From positions 2,604,001 through 2,668,000 of the forward strand of contig BSDZ01000089.1 of NCBI GenBank assembly GCA_030268105.1: a stretch of DNA of 64,000 nt, written 5' to 3'. How positions within the stretch are numbered: the first letter of the stretch is position 1; each line of letters begins with the position of its first letter. A program made the translations under genes and the position numbers. The DNA is from Volvox africanus. Taxonomy: Eukaryota > Chlorophyta > Chlorophyceae > Chlamydomonadales > Volvocaceae. Below the pieces are notes generated by a model that made no database searches, was not told the origin of the DNA, and worked only from the letters and a program-made list of their open reading frames with translations. Positions 60,651 to 64,000 of this stretch are shown here, in pieces.

Positions 60651-63600
60651 GTAGCAACCTCGTAGTCTGCAACACGGTGTTGCGTGGATCTGCATCGCTG
60701 ATATTCCAAGAAGCGAGGAAGGCTGCACTGCAGGTAAGGAAGCTCGAAATGTCGGCAGTGGGTCATGAAGTACGGAACACACGCAATCCTGGGTTTCCCA
60801 GCTTGGCGCGCATGTTAGCACCTCGTAAGCCATGCAAACTCAGCACCTTTCGTACGGTCTTTTGAAACTCAAACTCGGTGATCGGTGCCGTGCGCTTGCG
60901 GGCTATAGCATTAGCATTAGCATCGTGATGGCTAGCACCAGGTTCAACGTCTTAGCACTTCGATGCGTGTGTACTGCAGGGCCGGCTATGGAAGCTTGAG
61001 AGCGAAGCATTGGTCCAGATCGTGAACGATGATGAGCGGCTGACGTTCGAGCAGGCAAAGGCGTTGACACATCAGTTCGAGGAACGGTTGCGAAAGGCAG
61101 CTGCGGAGCACATGACAGCTTCAGTACAGCCTTGGCAAGACGGGGCAGCACGGAAGGATTGGAGGTCGCTTACCCACGCAGAGGTGTGGTAAGGATGGAT
61201 GAGTGTGGGCGGGCCATGAGAAGCGTCTTTTAACGCAGCTGAGGCACACGGCTAGCAATGGTGGTGTCAGCCTACACATCATCCGGGATAAGCATTACCG
61301 TTAAGACCACGTTACAATAAGTAGTGTTAAGTAGTGGGAACTCCGTGAAGAGACACACAAGGCTCTGGATCTACTCTTCGCAGACAACAGCTAACATGTT
61401 GAGAGCTCCGCACTTATGCCCTACGAATCTCCGTCAAATAATAACACACCAGGCTCACACCGCATATCCTCAAACCTATTATTATTTTCGCAGCACGGCT
61501 ATCAAACCTTCCATGCCCTCATTAGAAACACTTCACCTTAAATGCTTTCACGGTCTCTTGGATCCATGCATCTTATCCGCTTATCCTCCTATGGGCGGGC
61601 GGCAAATACAGGTACTGGAGAACCTGCCGGAGCTCATTCGTCCGTCGGGGAAGGTGGGCGCCCCCGAGGGGGCATTTGGCCTGAGGGTGGCGGAGTAAGA
61701 GCTTGAGGAGCTCATATGACATGAGTCGGTTAGGACGCCATGAGGTCTCAGTCGCCATGATAAGCAGCGCAATCCACGCCACCCCAGCCCCACGCCACTC
61801 CACGCCACATCTGAACCTTGATCCGCATTACTGCATGTCGTGAAGGTGGAAGCGGTCATCCTGGGTGAGCGCCCTGACGATCCCCACCCCTGGGAGGATG
61901 TGCCGGAAATGACCGGTCAGGCCAGCCTGCGAACCCGACCTGGGAACAATTTGGCTCCAGGAGAGTTCATCGGCCTGTACAGCGCTGAGGTGCGCTGTGG
62001 TTGGGTTGGGTCACCTTGTGGGCTACGCGATCGTGGCCGCGTCCAATGGGGTGTGTCCGGAAGGAGCAAGCGGCAGGCCAAGGGGTAAGGAGAGGTGTTT
62101 TAAGTGTGTTTGTACAAGTGGTCGGAGGCAGATGCAAGATGCGGCAGTTGATTAGTCAGTACTGGGGACGGCGGGTGGTCGCCAACTTCGCTCTAGTTAT
62201 GGCTGCTGGCCTGTCCTAAACCCTAAAACCCTAAGCCCTAAGTTAAAGTCCAAGTACTGGTACTGTAGCGCTGTCATACGATTGATTGGGACAGTGGTGG
62301 CTGCTAATTGGGACACTGCTAACTTAGTGATGCGTATACGTCCCCTGGCCAATGCCCAACCGCATGTTGTCGCTTCGTCCAGGCGTGGCTTCACCCGGAC
62401 TGGCAGGCGCAGATTCTGGCGAACCCCATGGATCATTGGGACGACTCCGAGTACCCCTGTCCGTACAGATTCTCGGCCAATCGGAAACACGACTTTGGCA
62501 GGTGAGCAGGAGGTCAGTAGTGTGGCCGAGGTGCACGTGGCTGGTGCATGTAGCATGATGATGGCCGAGCTTGACCTCACCTGATCTTGTGCTCCATCCC
62601 CGTTCGATCATCTGTGCAGTATTACGTGCTTCCCAGTGCGGAGAGGGCCAGTGTATTTTGCGCCGCGCACGGGGTGGGTGTAGCTGGACTTGAGAGAAGG
62701 GTACGTCGATGTGGGCGGGATGTGAGTGTGTGTGCAGAAGGTATAAGAGGTTGCGGGTGATTTATCCACCATCCCCACCCCTTCGGTTGCCCCTCGTCCC
62801 TGTAGGTACGCGGCTGATTGTTCTCTACCCGAGAAGCTGTTGGAGCACCTGGACCAACTCGACCTGCAGGACGAGCGTCTGCGGACACAACTGCAGGAAG
62901 GTGTGGTCTATGTGTGCCTGGGGCCCAAAGGCCACTTTACCTCATAACAAATATCCGCGATGCAATATCAGTTGCACACAAACCCCCGCGACTCCTTGTC
63001 CTTGAAAGCACACTGTGCACTGACGATTGGTAGATGGCGGCTGTAACCCTGCAGAGCCGGAGAACTGCGGCAAGATGTTTCTGACGTCGGCGCGATTGGG
63101 TTGCATGATGTCCGCGGCAAACGACCCGCGGCGGAACCTGAGGGCCATGTGCGAGGCAGAGGCACACTTCCGCGAGGGTAAGCGGCTAAGTCGTGGAGCT
63201 GTGGTGTATGTGCGTATGTCCGTATCGTACGTATAGTTTTTGCATATGCGTACTTATGGGAGTCTCAGGGAGGGCCTCATCGCACCTCATTCTTGATCGG
63301 CAACTCAGGTACCACATCAAGACTCGGTTTGTTCGTTTTTATAGTGTGGGTGCTGCTTTCCGGACTCACTCCGATCTCTCAAGCTAACCCGCCCCGCCTT
63401 CACCAATCCCCCTTGGTCCCTTGCTTCTCCGCCTCTTCATCCATGTCCAGGTGGGCCCAACGCCGTGGTTATGACGGCGGTGATCTCAGGCATTTTGCCG
63501 GTGCTGGTCATGGTGGCAACCTCCCACATAGCAGGAGGGCAGCACGTCATGTGAGCTGGGGGTGCATTTGTCCATGTTTCGGTAGGACCTGGAGGGTCTT

Positions 63601-64000
63601 GGTATCTTTCCCGCTAGCATTTGCGGCAGTGGGGCCGGTGGGCCATCGAGATGGCGTAGTCAGGATGCCGTTGCAACGAACACCTCACAGGATCACGCAT
63701 CTGGGAACTGCGAGACAGCGTGGGCCTGCTTAACATGGGAGGAGCCAACGGGCCTTCGAGTCCACCGGGGGTGATTGTGCGTTATGATTATGGCCGTGTG
63801 GCGCCATCAGCAAATGTTTCTTGCAAGAGGTAAGGCGTGGCCGGTGCTCTATGTTTCGTTCCCACCACCTGCCCCTTCCTCGCTGCATCCTCTTTAATGC
63901 CTCATGTCGAGCACAGGTACAGCTACGGCCCCGCATATTGGAACCTACACGAGGAGGAGCAGTCCGTCTGCAGAGATTTGGAGACCGTGTGGAATGAACT
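60651..64000 (+). CDS. SET-domain protein (putative protein lysine methyltransferase), 3' end missing
   Basis: SET proteins transfer methyl groups from S-adenosylmethionine to lysine, often on histones. Exons 60651-60733, 60980-61183, 61612-61653, 61846-61989, 62383-62501, 62806-62900, 63055-63177, 63451-63550 and 63917-64000 all join with matching phase. The SET N-terminal strand is LAPGEFIGLYSAE (exon 61846-61989). An insert follows with MDHWDDSEYPCPYRFS and a Leu-rich helix (LLEHLDQLDLQDERL). Exon 63055 reads MFLTSARLGCMMSAANDPRR at the place of the usual NHS motif. Exon 63451 gives LPVLVMVATSHIAGGQHVM, joined to YSYGPAYW in 63917, matching the GExxxxDYGxxYW end of SET domains. The protein continues beyond the window. 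The first exon is not fixed and may include the open exon at 58343. Substrate and activity are unknown; the active-site changes could mean loss of activity. Confidence 0.78.
62217..62241. repeat. Interstitial telomere-like repeat
   Basis: The run CCTAAACCCTAAAACCCTAA plus GCCCTAA is three to four degenerate copies of the CCCTAAA/CCCTAAAA telomere unit (TTTTAGGG in Chlamydomonas, TTTAGGG in plants). It sits in the SET-gene intron between 61989 and 62383, well inside the chromosome sequence given here. Confidence 0.75.

Noticed and set aside
63570..63780. Open frame after the SET exon 63451-63550
   Set aside because: The phase-correct join from 63550 to 63917 completes the YGxxYW motif, so this stretch is intron.
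1..64000. tRNA, rRNA, CRISPR arrays, bacterial operons
   Set aside because: None seen on reading both strands by eye; the sequence is plainly eukaryotic with spliced genes. A tRNA search program would be the decisive test.

Overview
The window is a piece of a nuclear chromosome from a eukaryotic green alga, most likely a volvocine chlorophyte (the Volvox/Chlamydomonas group). The signs are intron-rich genes with GT-AG introns, (Ser-Pro)n-rich extracellular matrix protein sequence, a gametolysin-type (peptidase M11) metalloprotease, a secreted sulfatase, and an interstitial CCCTAAAA-type repeat. Base composition is milder than in Chlamydomonas reinhardtii, so a colonial relative fits better. 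I assembled the gene models by hand from splice sites and reading-frame continuity. Exon joins whose phases agree are stated as such; the rest are marked uncertain.

Layout. (1) 1-843, minus: the 5' end of a sulfatase gene that runs off the left edge. (2) 1952-9202, minus: a complete COBW/G3E-family GTPase (metallochaperone type) whose His-rich loop is built from repeated exons. (3) 9203-12490: gene-poor DNA with a degenerate C/T-rich repetitive stretch. (4) 12491-about 20285, minus: a secreted M11 metalloprotease with QExxHxxGxxH, a polyproline linker and a tail of six cysteine modules in A-B-C-A-B-C order. (5) 20286-23736: no supported gene. (6) 23737-33034, minus: a very long WAPL (cohesin release factor) homologue in ten exons. 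(7) 33035-36520: decayed sequence, perhaps a retroelement remnant. (8) 36521-41268, minus: a UBA-like/UIM/UBX protein (Cdc48/p97 adaptor type). (9) 41680-52702, plus: a P1B-1 copper-transporting ATPase, divergent from the UBX gene across about 0.4 kb. (10) 52703-58342: mostly unassigned, with a triplet-rich tract, weak minus-strand coding signals and a strong hairpin. (11) 58343-60043, plus: a long open exon of unknown function. (12) 60651-64000, plus: a SET-domain protein cut by the right edge.

The genes do not form one pathway. Two handle metals (COBW GTPase, Cu-ATPase), two are secreted and probably act at the extracellular matrix (sulfatase, M11 protease), two are chromatin factors (WAPL, SET protein), and one serves protein quality control (UBX). 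The most unusual items are the exon-repeat metal-binding loop of the COBW protein, the A-B-C-A-B-C tail of the metalloprotease, the metallothionein-like N-terminus and the P-domain insertion of the Cu-ATPase, and the SET domain that appears to lack a canonical NHS motif.
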